From Armatimonadota bacterium (GTDB taxonomy: Bacteria > Armatimonadota > JADLDR01): a DNA stretch of 61,067 nucleotides. Position numbers and translations under genes: made by a program. Below are positions 35,572 to 44,844 of the stretch, piece by piece. The notes beneath the pieces are model-generated. The model searched no databases and had not been told where the DNA came from. It saw nothing but the letters and a program-made list of their open reading frames with translations. The stretch covers positions 1 through 61,067 of the forward strand of contig JADLDR010000137.1 of assembly GCA_020846535.1 (NCBI GenBank), given 5' to 3'. Position 1 is the first letter of the stretch, and each line of letters starts with the position of its first letter.

Positions 35572-35600
35572 TTGACAAAGGGTGGAGGTTGTGATAGAAT
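35572..35600 (+). promoter_or_regulatory. Promoter of the G5-3D gene
   Basis: Perfect TTGACA (35572-35577), 17-base spacer, TAGAAT (35595-35600), about 27 bases before the expected transcript leader of ATG 35634. The preceding gap from 35431 shows no gene; a short GGTAA/TTACC hairpin followed by T-runs after the PHP gene may end that transcript. Confidence 0.85.
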
Positions 35601-35633
35601 ACGCGGACTCAAAGGAAAGGGGGAAACAGGCTT

Positions 35634-36371
35634 ATGCCCGGAAGTATCCGGGCGGCGCAGTTGTGGGCCGCCATCGCCGTTTTCGGCATGCTGACTTGCA
35701 GCGGGCTGTATCTCAGCCCGGTCACCGCTCGCAGCGAAGACGCCGCCTCGAACGCTCCTGCGGCAGCTCCGGAAAATTCGCAAGAGCCACCGAAAGCTGC
35801 TGCCCCTGCCTTCAGCGATGAGACCCGTATCGTTACGGAAACCGAAACCGTTTCCCACGGCATGAAGCTCCTGACCAGCCCGAAGCTGCGGCAGGGGCTC
35901 AGTATCGTCAAGCAAGAAGGCCGTAAAGGCATAAGAAAGCACGTTTACCGCGTCGTCTTCCGAGACGGCAAGGAGGTATCCCGCACCCGAACCAGAACGC
36001 AGTGGGCTGTCCGTCCGGCGGACCGGATCATTATGGTCGGCGCTCAGAAAAACCTGCCCTCCCGCGGCTTCTTTTCAGGCCGTAAAGTGCTGGACATGAT
36101 CGCCACCGGCTACGATCCCGGCCCGAAAAGCTGCGGGCCGCGGGCCACGGGGCGTACCGCTCTCGGCCTGAGGGCCGGTTATGGCGTCGTGGCCGTCGAT
36201 CCCCGCTACATTCCTCTGGGAACCCGCCTCTATATCGAAGGCTACGGCTACGCCGTGGCTGCCGATGTGGGCGGTAAAATCAAGGGGAACCGGATCGACC
36301 TGGGACACGACACCTACCGGAAAGCCTTCGGGGTGGGAGTCCGGAAAGTCAAAGTCCACATTCTGGACTGA
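35634..36371 (+). CDS. G5-3D domain cell-wall protein
   Basis: 245 residues with a hydrophobic N-terminal anchor or signal (AAIAVFGMLTCSGLYL), a low-complexity Ala/Pro/Glu linker, a G5-like beta domain around 60-125, and a C-terminal 3D domain with its conserved aspartates in DPRYIPLGT, ADVGG and RIDLGHDTY. Such domains occur in Rpf/YabE/YuiC-type peptidoglycan lytic enzymes. AAAGGGGG lies upstream of the ATG. It has its own promoter and a strong terminator, so it is monocistronic. Confidence 0.9.
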   Translation: MPGSIRAAQLWAAIAVFGMLTCSGLYLSPVTARSEDAASNAPAAAPENSQEPPKAAAPAFSDETRIVTETETVSHGMKLLTSPKLRQGLSIVKQEGRKGIRKHVYRVVFRDGKEVSRTRTRTQWAVRPADRIIMVGAQKNLPSRGFFSGRKVLDMIATGYDPGPKSCGPRATGRTALGLRAGYGVVAVDPRYIPLGTRLYIEGYGYAVAADVGGKIKGNRIDLGHDTYRKAFGVGVRKVKVHILD

Positions 36372-36394
36372 CGCAGCTTTTCAATCGCTGAGGC

Positions 36395-36426
36395 AAAAAA
36401 GCACACCTTGACAGGTGTGCTTTTTT
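36395..36426 (+). terminator. Rho-independent terminator of the G5-3D gene
   Basis: Stem AGCACACCT, loop TGAC, stem AGGTGTGCT, then a run of six T, starting 24 bases after the stop codon. The A-run before it makes the hairpin work on the other strand as well, for the incoming minus-strand operon. Confidence 0.92.
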
Positions 36427-36567
36427 ATTGGGGAAGGGGTAAGGAACTTAGAGCCTATCCCGATAGGCGGGGTGGCTTTCTTTACCGCCGATGAACACGG
36501 ATCAGAACGGATGAATACGGATCAAAACTCATCGGTGATCAAAAAGCCACCCCGTGCCCCTACAAGA

Positions 36568-37674
36568 TCACCACTCCCGCGAATCGGACACGGGCAGCCA
36601 GGCAGAATCCTGCGCGATGGACTGCTGGCTGATCAGGCCCGGAAGGGTCATATCCATGGCGGCATGGATATCTATCGGGTTGGGCCGGGTTCCCTCGATA
36701 GCATGGATGAAATCGAGGATTTCGTAGTAGTCGCCGCCCCCGTGGCCCGCCGATACAGCGCGAGCCGCGTGTTCCTTCCACAATTCCGGGAGGAATTCTT
36801 CGCGGAGATCTTCCAGTGATAGCCAATCCGGGCCGCGGCCTCGAAGCCAGATGCGGTTTCGCTCGCCGCGGGCGCGGGCGGACTCATAGCAGCCGTCCGT
36901 ACCCTGAAGCTGGTAGTTGGTCATGGCGTGAGGGCGGTCCGAGAGCATGTCCACACGGATCTTGATCAGGCCGCCGGAGGCCATCTTGCAGAGCATCAGG
37001 CAGGAGTCCTCGTTTTCATATTCCATGCCGCGGGGATCTTTATAATGATGCCCCGACCCGACGCCGCAGACGGAGGTCACCCGGTCGCCCGGCATCCATT
37101 GGAGGATCGGGCCGAGGCTGTGGGTGCCGTAGGTCACGCCGTTCACGCCGGTCTGCCATCGGCGTCGCCATACCGTGATCTCATTCAAGCCCTTGAGCTC
37201 GTGGATGTATTCCCCTTCCCCGTAATAGGGTGTTCCAAAGAGGCCCCGGCTCACGATCTCGCGCACGATCACGTTCGGCTGCATGTAGGTATAGTTTTCG
37301 GCCATCATGTAGATGCCACGGCTGCCCTTGCAGGCGACGACCAACTGCCGGCATTCCTCCACGGACACCCCGGCGGTCACCTCCGAGATGACATGCAGGT
37401 TCCGCTCCAGGGCCGCGACCGCCATCGGCACGTGAAAGTGCATCGGGGTGCCGATGATCACGGCGTCCAGATCGGACCGGTCGAGCATGGCCTCATAGTC
37501 CGTATACTGCTCCCGCGCCCCCAGCCGCTCGCGGGCGGCGCTCAGATTGTCCGCATTGATATCGCAGACAGCATGGATCGCCACCTGCGGCATGGCGTCG
37601 CACGCGGTCTTGAACCCGGCCCCGCGCCCGCAGGCCCCGACGATGCCTACATTCAGCCTGTCGAGTGTTTGCAT
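36568..37674 (-). CDS. Gfo/Idh/MocA-family oxidoreductase
   Basis: 368 residues. NAD(P)-binding loop GIVGACGRGAGF (about 10-21), then the DAVIIGTPMHFH and HVISEVTAG segments and a C-terminal alpha/beta domain. The EVT segment replaces the EKP found in many relatives, so the catalytic lysine is absent at that place. Oxidation or reduction of a sugar or cyclitol at one carbon is expected. Last gene of a minus-strand catabolic run; a paralogue is at 41176-42705. Confidence 0.9.
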   Translation of the reverse strand: MQTLDRLNVGIVGACGRGAGFKTACDAMPQVAIHAVCDINADNLSAARERLGAREQYTDYEAMLDRSDLDAVIIGTPMHFHVPMAVAALERNLHVISEVTAGVSVEECRQLVVACKGSRGIYMMAENYTYMQPNVIVREIVSRGLFGTPYYGEGEYIHELKGLNEITVWRRRWQTGVNGVTYGTHSLGPILQWMPGDRVTSVCGVGSGHHYKDPRGMEYENEDSCLMLCKMASGGLIKIRVDMLSDRPHAMTNYQLQGTDGCYESARARGERNRIWLRGRGPDWLSLEDLREEFLPELWKEHAARAVSAGHGGGDYYEILDFIHAIEGTRPNPIDIHAAMDMTLPGLISQQSIAQDSAWLPVSDSREW

Positions 37675-37716
37675 GAGTCCTCCTGTTGCTCCGTATTTGC
37701 GGCGAAAAACCTGTGT

Positions 37717-38727
37717 TCAGCGGGAACCGGGAGCTAGCAGGCCCCTCCCGTTGCTGTAAAAGATGCCATCGCGTTCGATATCGGAGATGCCGGACAGTTC
37801 GGCAGCCCACCGGATCGCCAGGACGATCTCCCAGGCCATGAACCCGGCCCGGTAGCCCTCGCCGGCGACGCGATAGGCGCTTTCGGGATAGCCCAGCAGC
37901 ACTACATCCACCCAGTGGTCCCACGCCCGCACCCGCCTGCCGCGCATGGCGGCGACCGGAAAATCGGTGCCGAAGAGCAGGCGGCCCGGGCCGATCTCGC
38001 CGATGGCGATCCGGAGCGCCACCGGATCCATCACCATGGAGGTATCCATCCACACATTGGGCAGGCCGCGCAGTCATCCTATGGCGGCTTTCATCTCCCC
38101 GGGCAGGTAGCACCGCCCGCAGTGCGCCAGCACGATCTTTGCCTGCGGGCACTCCCCCGCCCGCCAGCACACGCCCGCCTGGATTTCGGGGTCCGCCAGT
38201 CGCCCGCTGCGGGGAACGTGGAGGAGGATGACCAGCCGCCGCTCATCGGCCAGCGTCCGCTCGGTCGGGCCGACCATATCTTCCACGCGCAGATCGCTGT
38301 AATTGTCGCCGTACCAGTTCAGAAACACCTTGAAGCCGAGGAATCTGCCTTCCTCAAGCGCCTGCTCGTGCCGCTCCCGCGATAGGCCGAGGGCAGGCCC
38401 GGCCAGCAGCAGCGGCCAGATATCTGGATATTCGCGGGCGGCGCTGATGACATAGGCCGTGTCCTTTTCCCAGTCGGAAGCGGGGGTGGGCATCCCGAAG
38501 CAGACCGCCTCGTATCGGCGGTCGGGGAAACAGGCGTGACTATCCCCCAGGAGCCGCTCCGGCGCGTAGAACTCTTCAATGACCATGTAGCGCCCGCCGC
38601 GTTTGTCCGTTTCCCAGGGCTTTTTTTTCCAGTTGTCCAGCGAATAGATATGGGTATGGAAATCCAGCACCGCAGGCGGAAGGAACGGAGCGATCTCGGC
38701 CCGATAGTAGCTGTAGTCGATGTCTAT
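37717..38727 (-). pseudogene. Amidohydrolase 2-family gene broken by an in-frame TGA
   Basis: Two same-frame pieces (38670-38074 and 38055-37717) belong to one TIM-barrel amidohydrolase. The frame stays continuous across the TGA at 38074-38076, and the flanking protein aligns without gaps to the paralogue at 40086-41159, where the stop matches a Val. Conserved sequence (IDYSYYRAEIAPFLPP) extends upstream of the first start codon (GTG 38670), again aligning gap-free to the paralogue, and no ATG, GTG or TTG lies in that frame before the kinase end. Metal-site segments DFHTHIY and LLFGTDFPV remain. Either a recent pseudogene or a sequencing error at two points. Confidence 0.8.
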
Positions 38728-38743
38728 GGCGTTATCATCCGCT

Positions 38744-40093
38744 TTACCGGGCGCTGTTCCAGGCCGCCAGCGCCTCTCGCTCGTTGAGGTAGAGGCCGAT
38801 GCCGATGCCGGCCAGCATGGCGGCCCCTCGCGCGCCTGCCGACCTGCCCCCGGCGGTCACTCTGACGCCGGTCACCTCCTCGACGATCCGGGGCCAGATA
38901 GGGCTATTGGCAGGGCCTCCGACCATGACGGCCTGCTCGCAGGCGAATCCACGGGCGGTCAGGGCGCTCATCTTTTCGCCTAGAAGCCGGGCAGAGCCTT
39001 CCATGACGGCGCGGCTCATGTTTTTGCGGTCGGCTCTGACCGCCTGCGGCGGCTCGCGCAGATCGATCTCCAGACCGCCCGCGCCGGGAGCCGCTTCCGC
39101 GGCGGAGTCGTTGAAAACGCGGATAGGATCGTCCTCACCCGGGGCGATGACGTTTTCGATGTACCAGTCGATGGTGCGCCCGATATAGGGCACGGAGAAA
39201 ATGCCGCCCCAGGGGCCGCCGTCTGCCGACAGGAACGGATCGCACAGAAGTTCGGCTTCGAGGATGCGCTCGCGGTCCGGGCAGGGCGTGAACCCGACCC
39301 AGGATGTGCCGCAGGAGAGCATCAGTTGATCGGGATCCAATATCCCGACGGCGCGGGCAGCAGCCGGGTGGTCGAAGCAGCCCGTAACCGCCATCGTGCG
39401 GGAAGACAGGTCGGTATCGCTGGCCGCCTGAGCGGTCAGAGGGCCGATGCTTACCCCGGATCCGACAAGGGGCGGCAGCTTTTCCAGGGGGATTCCCAGG
39501 CGGCGCAGGAAAGGCGCGTAATATGCGCCGGTCGCCTGCTCCTGTAAATGAAAGGTGGTGGCCGTGGAGCGATCCATCGCCCGCTGGCCGGTCAGCCGGT
39601 AGAGCAGCCAGTCCGTATCCATGCCGAACCGCCCGGCGTTCTGGTAAAGCTGCGGGTGGTTCTCCCGAAGCCAGGCAAGATGGGCGAGCGGAAAGATGGT
39701 GATACACGGCCAGCCGGTAACCCGCGTCACTTCCTCGACAGTAAATTCGCCGAGCGATTCGGGCGGCTCCTCCTCGGCCCGGTGGTCCATCCAGTTGATG
39801 ATGTCGCAGAGCGGCCTGCCCTCGTCATCGGTCAGCAGCGTATTGCCCGACGCGGCGGCCATGGCGACAGCCGCAACTTCGCCGGGGGCGGCTGCCGCCA
39901 ACTCGCGCAAGACCGAACACACCCGGCGATAGTGGCCCTCCGGGTCCGCTTCCACCCAGCCCTCGCGGGGAGCCAGGAGCGCGGTGGGCGCTCCGGCTTC
40001 CGCAAGGACATCGCCCTGCACCGATATCAGCACTCCCTTGATGGCACTGGTGCCCAGGTCCAGGCCGATCAAACAGGTAGCGATCTCATTCAT
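38744..40093 (-). CDS. FGGY-family carbohydrate kinase
   Basis: 449 residues. FGGY phosphate motif GLDLGTSAIKGV (9-20), sugar-binding region with INWMDHRAEEE near 105, glycine-rich SCGTSWVGF, and the C-terminal VMVGGPANSPIWPRI. It is only distantly like the kinase at 11835. Its start overlaps the stop of the upstream amidohydrolase by 8 bases, so the two are translationally coupled. Phosphorylates an unidentified ketose or polyol. Confidence 0.9.
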   Translation of the reverse strand: MNEIATCLIGLDLGTSAIKGVLISVQGDVLAEAGAPTALLAPREGWVEADPEGHYRRVCSVLRELAAAAPGEVAAVAMAAASGNTLLTDDEGRPLCDIINWMDHRAEEEPPESLGEFTVEEVTRVTGWPCITIFPLAHLAWLRENHPQLYQNAGRFGMDTDWLLYRLTGQRAMDRSTATTFHLQEQATGAYYAPFLRRLGIPLEKLPPLVGSGVSIGPLTAQAASDTDLSSRTMAVTGCFDHPAAARAVGILDPDQLMLSCGTSWVGFTPCPDRERILEAELLCDPFLSADGGPWGGIFSVPYIGRTIDWYIENVIAPGEDDPIRVFNDSAAEAAPGAGGLEIDLREPPQAVRADRKNMSRAVMEGSARLLGEKMSALTARGFACEQAVMVGGPANSPIWPRIVEEVTGVRVTAGGRSAGARGAAMLAGIGIGLYLNEREALAAWNSAR

Positions 40094-41159
40094 GGCTGTC
40101 TACGCTCCCGCCGGCCCCGATGACGAGCTGCCGGGCATTGTTGAAGAAGACATCTTCCAGATCGGCTCGCGAGAGGCCGGCGCGGTCCGCGGCGCGGCGG
40201 AAGGCGTTGAGTTCCTCGTAGAGGAAGAAGCTGAGCGCCTCTGCCTCCTCTCCTTCGGCTTCGGCCATGTTTTTATCGTCCGAGACATCGCCGTAAAGCC
40301 CTTTGGGGACGATGTTTACGTAACGGCCTGCCTCACATATCCTCCGCATCCGCATCCGCAAAATCGGCATATCGGTTCCGAAGAGAACCCGCTTCGGCCC
40401 GACGCAGCCCAGGAGCCGCTCGAAAACGAAGTCGTTCGTGTTGGCGCTGAAATCGAAGACCATCCGGCTCGTTCCGGCGAGAACCTCGAAGGCGTTCCCC
40501 ACATCCTCGTTGCAGTAGGCGCGGCCCACATGGGCGATAATCAGCCTGAGATTCGGGTAGTCGCGCTCGATCTCCAGAAGCTGGGCCAGATTGAGAGGAT
40601 CCCGGAGCCGACCGTCCCGGGGGATGTGGAGGATCACGATCCATCCGCGCCGGTCGAGGACTTTGAGATGATGGCGGGGAAAGAAATCGAAGATGCGGAT
40701 CTCCCTGGCCGGGATATACGCGGGCGCAAGGGTGAGGTAGCTCTTGGCCCCGAGAAAGCCTCCGGCCCGGATGCTTTCTTCGAGCTGCGCCGCGCTCCAG
40801 GCCGGGTCGCTGAAGATCAGGGCAGGAACGCCGCAGCGCCGGGAGCATTCGGCTACGTAGCCGTTTACCCGCTCCAGGTTACCGGCCTGCGGGATCATCG
40901 GGAAGATGAGCGGTGTCACCCGCTTGCCCGGCAGCATCAGCCGGTAGGTTTCCTGCAAGTCCTCGATGGGGTTGTCTTTCGCCACGCGAGAAGGCCAGGT
41001 CACGGCCCGCTCCTGGCCCCGGGGGGGAGTGCCGGGCAGGTAGTCGCCGTCACGCCAGACATGGGTGTGAATATCGATGAGCTTCTCGGGCAGCCAGTCC
41101 CGCAATCGCGATTCATAGAAACGCCTGTCCACATCCTTGATTTCGATTAAGTTCGGCAT
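40086..41159 (-). CDS. Amidohydrolase 2-family TIM-barrel protein
   Basis: 357 residues from ATG 41159, where GGAGG lies 6 bases upstream; an earlier in-frame start 36 bases before it lacks a site. HxH metal motif in IDIHTHVWRDG, later IAHVGRAY, and VLFGTDMPI carrying the catalytic Asp. Family members hydrolyse lactones or decarboxylate ring acids. In this sugar cluster, a lactonase role is the simplest guess. Intact counterpart of the broken gene at 37717-38727. Confidence 0.9.
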   Translation of the reverse strand: MPNLIEIKDVDRRFYESRLRDWLPEKLIDIHTHVWRDGDYLPGTPPRGQERAVTWPSRVAKDNPIEDLQETYRLMLPGKRVTPLIFPMIPQAGNLERVNGYVAECSRRCGVPALIFSDPAWSAAQLEESIRAGGFLGAKSYLTLAPAYIPAREIRIFDFFPRHHLKVLDRRGWIVILHIPRDGRLRDPLNLAQLLEIERDYPNLRLIIAHVGRAYCNEDVGNAFEVLAGTSRMVFDFSANTNDFVFERLLGCVGPKRVLFGTDMPILRMRMRRICEAGRYVNIVPKGLYGDVSDDKNMAEAEGEEAEALSFFLYEELNAFRRAADRAGLSRADLEDVFFNNARQLVIGAGGSVDSHE

Positions 41160-41175
41160 CGCAATCCTCCATCGG

Positions 41176-42705
41176 TCACCTCTTGATCGCTGCATACCGC
41201 TCCATCAGCGCGGCTTCGAAGGCCGGGGAGGTGGCTGTCGCCTCTTCGCCCAGGGCCAGCATCTCGGAGAGTACCCGCGCGCCGTCCGTGCCGGGGCAGG
41301 CATCGGCGATCTTTCGGGCCATGGCGTAGGTTTCAAGGAGATCGTCATAGCGGGAGGCCAGGCGTTCCACGACGCCGGAATAGTCCTCCGGCCGCGCCAG
41401 GTCGTTTTCGACTTTGCCCCAGTCGGCATAGGCCCGGTAGCCGGTGGCGTGCTGGATCAGGTCCGACATGGTTCTGGAGAAATGCCGGGTGATCTCGAAA
41501 TCGCACCAGGCCGGAAAGATCGCTTCAGGGTCGTAGCGTTTCTGGTCCCAACGGTCATCCCGCCAGGCGTCGCGCTCCTCTTTATACCGGAAATCGGGAA
41601 TGTCGTAGGGCCTGCCGCCCTCGGTCGAGGAGCGATAGGCGAGGATGCCGGGGATGGTGACATCGCAGGCGGTGTACAGGTCGAAGGGCGCGGGTTCGCC
41701 GGTCAGGATCTGGCGGGCGAAGTAGTAGATCATCCAGAAGTCTCCGCCCCCGTGTCCGCTGCTGGCGGCGAGCTGGCCGAGTTCGTCCGGATCGGGCCTG
41801 ACCTCGAATTTGGGCGAGCCGCCGCTGCCGCCCAGGCGCAGCGAGAGTTCCCGACCGATGTTCAGTTCTGCCGAACCCAGCGTCCCCCATAGGCGCTGGA
41901 TGTGGGTGTCGTTGGTGGTGGCCCCCATCAGGTTGCGGACGACCGCGCCGTTGGACATATTGATCAGCGAGGGCGCAGCCCCGCCTATCCCCTCCTCGTT
42001 GTTCATCGGGTAGCCTGCCAGCGTCTGTTTGGCGGGAAGCGCCACCACCCGGGTCGGGCGCGTGCCGGTGATGATCATGATCGGCCCCAGCGAATGGGTG
42101 CAGTAATAATGGATCTGAAGCCAGCTCCGCCAGTTGTGTACCGTGTTGCCCGGCTGCACGGGCAGGCCGTCTATATAGGTGTAGGCCAGCGTCCGACACT
42201 CGTGGACATACTCGAACTCCGCATACATCAGATCGCCGAAGAGTCCCTCGCTCCATTTCCGGGCCAGATAGCGGTTGGCCGGGGTGAAGGGGTAGTTTTC
42301 CGCCAGATTGTAGACCCTGCCGCTCGCTTCCGCCGCCTCCACCAGCCGGACGCCCTCTGCCATGGTGTGAAACGCCGTGACTTCCGACAGGACATGCTTC
42401 CCGGCCCGGAGGCACCGGATAGCGTCATCGGCGTGGGCGGGGCAGAATGTCGCCAGCAGCACCGCGTCCATATCCTGTTTCAGAAACTCTTCGGCGTCAT
42501 CGGTGGCGAACGCGCCGGGATTGGCCTTCAGAAAATTCTCGCGCATGTGGGCATTGTAGTCGCAGCCTGCCACCACATCGATATCGCAGGCGGCGCAGTT
42601 CGCGTAGAAGCTCATCCCCCGCCCCAGGCCCCAGATGCCCAGACGGATGCGCCTGTCGGTGTCGAAAAGGGACGCCGTTTTTTTTGATTCACTGTGGTCT
42701 GTCAT
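41176..42705 (-). CDS. Gfo/Idh/MocA-family oxidoreductase, long form
   Basis: 509 residues, longer than the usual 340-400. Nucleotide-binding GIWGLGRGMSFY (about 23-34), AVLLATFCPAHAD, HVLSEVTAFHTM, and the substrate domain with YCTHSLGPIM. The C-terminal 130 residues are an added helical segment found in glycosidase-like or hypothetical members. It precedes the amidohydrolase in the same transcript. Confidence 0.9.
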   Translation of the reverse strand: MTDHSESKKTASLFDTDRRIRLGIWGLGRGMSFYANCAACDIDVVAGCDYNAHMRENFLKANPGAFATDDAEEFLKQDMDAVLLATFCPAHADDAIRCLRAGKHVLSEVTAFHTMAEGVRLVEAAEASGRVYNLAENYPFTPANRYLARKWSEGLFGDLMYAEFEYVHECRTLAYTYIDGLPVQPGNTVHNWRSWLQIHYYCTHSLGPIMIITGTRPTRVVALPAKQTLAGYPMNNEEGIGGAAPSLINMSNGAVVRNLMGATTNDTHIQRLWGTLGSAELNIGRELSLRLGGSGGSPKFEVRPDPDELGQLAASSGHGGGDFWMIYYFARQILTGEPAPFDLYTACDVTIPGILAYRSSTEGGRPYDIPDFRYKEERDAWRDDRWDQKRYDPEAIFPAWCDFEITRHFSRTMSDLIQHATGYRAYADWGKVENDLARPEDYSGVVERLASRYDDLLETYAMARKIADACPGTDGARVLSEMLALGEEATATSPAFEAALMERYAAIKR

Positions 42706-42744
42706 GTCGAGTTCCTTGTTTTTGGGGTTTTCATTTGTTGGTCA

Positions 42745-42850
42745 TGGCCCTATCGATTTCGGTTTTTTGTGAGGATGGAGATTGCCGCGTCGCTAACGCT
42801 CCTCGCAAGGACATCGACGGCGATACGCTCCTCACAGACTGCATCGGTGT
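42745..42850. repeat. GCAATCTC palindromic repeat (copy 4)
   Basis: Sits between the URO-D-like gene and the long Gfo/Idh gene, inside the operon: CCCTATCGATTTCGG and GGAGATTGCCGCGTCGCTAA on one arm, GCTCCTCGCAAGGACATCGA with a second partial arm GCTCCTCACAGACTGCATCG on the other. It may attenuate transcription between the two halves of the cluster. Confidence 0.65.
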
Positions 42851-42861
42851 GGCTCGATTTT

Positions 42862-43977
42862 TCAGGATCCGGCTGGCCCGCGGCGTAGCCGCTGAACCGC
42901 GCCGAGGGTGCGGAAGAGCCGGTACATTTCGGTGATGTTGGCATGGGGCGCATCGTCCATCATGGCGCTGGCTGTCGCCAGGCACAGGCCCGGGTGCGGC
43001 CATTCGTCCATCACGCGCTCTACCTCGCGGCGGATATCGGCGAAGGTTCCGCCGCGCACAATGTCTATGGCGGACACCGACCCCCAGAGGATCAGCGGAT
43101 CTCCGCTGCGGGCGCGGAGGCGGGCGACATCGGCGATCCGCGTGCCGCACTCCTCCTGAAAGCCCTGGAATCCGGCGATGCCGATCTCGATGAGCGGGCC
43201 GATCATGTCGTTCATATTGCCGTCGCTGTGCCAGATCAGCTTGAAGCCGGGCCGCACCAGAGGCTTCAGAGCATAGTCCAGGTGAGGGAAGAAGCGCCGC
43301 GCCATCACCGCCGGAGAGATCATGTTGCCGGTCTGGGTGGTCATATCGCTGCCCAGATACCCGATGCGCGGCCAGTCCAGCCGATCCGCCGCCACCGCCA
43401 CGCACTCGTTGTGCCACCGGGCGGCCCGGGCATTCATCTGCCAGTAACGCTCCATCACATCGGGATAGGCCGCCACCGCCAGGAATATCCCTTCGTAGCC
43501 GTATTCGCCGTAGGGAAATCCGAGGCAGGCCGGGCCGTTAGCATCCATGCCGAACAGCCAGAAGCAGTCGTCGCCCAGTTGTTTCTGTGTGGCGATCTGA
43601 TAATCGCATATGTGGCGGATGTGATCCTCGCGGTGTGCCGGGGCTTCGGTCAGGCGACGCTCCGTTTCAGCGCACTGGCGCTCGATATCTTCGGCCACGG
43701 CTTCCGGCTCCGTCCAATGCGCCTCTTCGCCTGCGGACCAACTGCGGTCGCTCTCTTCGCGCGGCGGAAAGGCCAACTGCTCGCAGAAATCCACCCCGAG
43801 GATTTTGAAGGCCCGGGCGTGCGCCCCGATCTGGTTTTCCCAGTATTCCTCCGGGGCCAAGCCGGTGAGCGCCTGCACGTAGCTGGCCGTCAGCCAGTTC
43901 ATCATGATGGGCAGGCGGTCCGCAGGCTCGAAATTCATGGTTCTCAGGAAGCGTTCTCGCGGACTCATCTCATGCAT
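42862..43977 (-). CDS. Uroporphyrinogen decarboxylase-like (URO-D superfamily) protein
   Basis: 371 residues. Start MHEMSPRERFLRTMNFEPAD is the usual URO-D-like N-terminus; the centre has GYLGSDMTTQTGNMISPA and IWHSDGNMNDMIGPLIEIGI, where HSDGN replaces the HSCG of its paralogue at 21870. GAGGA lies 8 bases before the ATG. Not HemE by context. A methyltransferase or lyase-like role in sugar catabolism is possible; not established. Confidence 0.85.
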   Translation of the reverse strand: MHEMSPRERFLRTMNFEPADRLPIMMNWLTASYVQALTGLAPEEYWENQIGAHARAFKILGVDFCEQLAFPPREESDRSWSAGEEAHWTEPEAVAEDIERQCAETERRLTEAPAHREDHIRHICDYQIATQKQLGDDCFWLFGMDANGPACLGFPYGEYGYEGIFLAVAAYPDVMERYWQMNARAARWHNECVAVAADRLDWPRIGYLGSDMTTQTGNMISPAVMARRFFPHLDYALKPLVRPGFKLIWHSDGNMNDMIGPLIEIGIAGFQGFQEECGTRIADVARLRARSGDPLILWGSVSAIDIVRGGTFADIRREVERVMDEWPHPGLCLATASAMMDDAPHANITEMYRLFRTLGAVQRLRRGPAGS

Positions 43978-43998
43978 CGCAGGCTTCCTCGCCGGGCG

Positions 43999-44814
43999 CT
44001 AATCGGCCAGATTGTGCCGCTTCACGGCCTCGCTTGCCGGGACGCCTCTTTTTACGACATCGCACAGCGCCTTCTGGAAGGCGACAGGATCGGAGACCTG
44101 GGTGGCGTTCCGGCCAAAAACCACGCCCCGGCCCCCGCCCTGCACGATTCGCTCGGCAAGCTCCAGCGCCTGGATCTGCCGGGGGGTCTTTTCGGCCCCG
44201 AGACCCAGGATGGGAATCGGGCAGCCCCGGGTAACCTCCTCAAATTTTGGGGTATAGAAGGTTTTGATGAGATCGCAGCCCAGTTCTGCGGTGATCCGGC
44301 AGCCGCGGTATACCTCGTCCTGAAGCTGTTCCGGGGAAAGCCTGTCGGGCCGGGCCGGAAAATACTCGCCCAGAACCGGCACGCCCAGCCTTTTCGCCTC
44401 ATTCACCAGCTTGCAAAAGACCTTCACATTGGATGTGTCCACCGATTCGCTGCCGGTTCTGAGGCTGAGGCACACCAGGATGACCTCCGCGCCCTCGGCG
44501 ACGGCATCGGCGGGAGAGATCGCAGGCACGGCGATGCCCTCTTCGTAGTCCCAGTGGAAGCAGAAATGGCTGCTCCAGTTGACCCGCACCATCGCCATCG
44601 GCGCGCCCTTGTAGCTGAAAGCGTGCTTGCAGTGGCGCAGCATCCCCGGAGCCAGCAGGATGCAGTCCACGGAGGCATCGATTCGGCTCACGGTTTCGGC
44701 CAGATTCATCATGCCTGGCAAGGGGCCGTCGAACATCCCGTGGTCCGCCGCGACCACGACGGCGTTCTGGCCGCCGGTAAAAAGCCTCTCGAACTTGATA
44801 TCTCTTCCTGTCAT
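43999..44814 (-). CDS. Class I aldolase, DeoC/LacD/FbaB type
   Basis: 271 residues, the length of FbaB/LsrF-type aldolases. AADHGMFDG at 22-30 is the phosphate or substrate region, and the Schiff-base lysine is Lys184 in GCDLIKTFYTPKFEE. The C-terminal GGGRGVVFGRNATQ is the phosphate-binding loop. It should cleave a ketose phosphate to DHAP or pyruvate-type products. Preceded by the isomerase-like gene and followed by a kinase further along, as in isomerase-kinase-aldolase sugar pathways. Confidence 0.88.
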   Translation of the reverse strand: MTGRDIKFERLFTGGQNAVVVAADHGMFDGPLPGMMNLAETVSRIDASVDCILLAPGMLRHCKHAFSYKGAPMAMVRVNWSSHFCFHWDYEEGIAVPAISPADAVAEGAEVILVCLSLRTGSESVDTSNVKVFCKLVNEAKRLGVPVLGEYFPARPDRLSPEQLQDEVYRGCRITAELGCDLIKTFYTPKFEEVTRGCPIPILGLGAEKTPRQIQALELAERIVQGGGRGVVFGRNATQVSDPVAFQKALCDVVKRGVPASEAVKRHNLAD

Positions 44815-44844
44815 TGTCAGTCCTTTCAGAATGTAATCCGATCC

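Noticed and set aside
38074..38076. TGA read as selenocysteine
   Set aside because: The paralogue has Val at the same place, no Cys or redox motif is near, and no hairpin of selenocysteine type was noticed after it.
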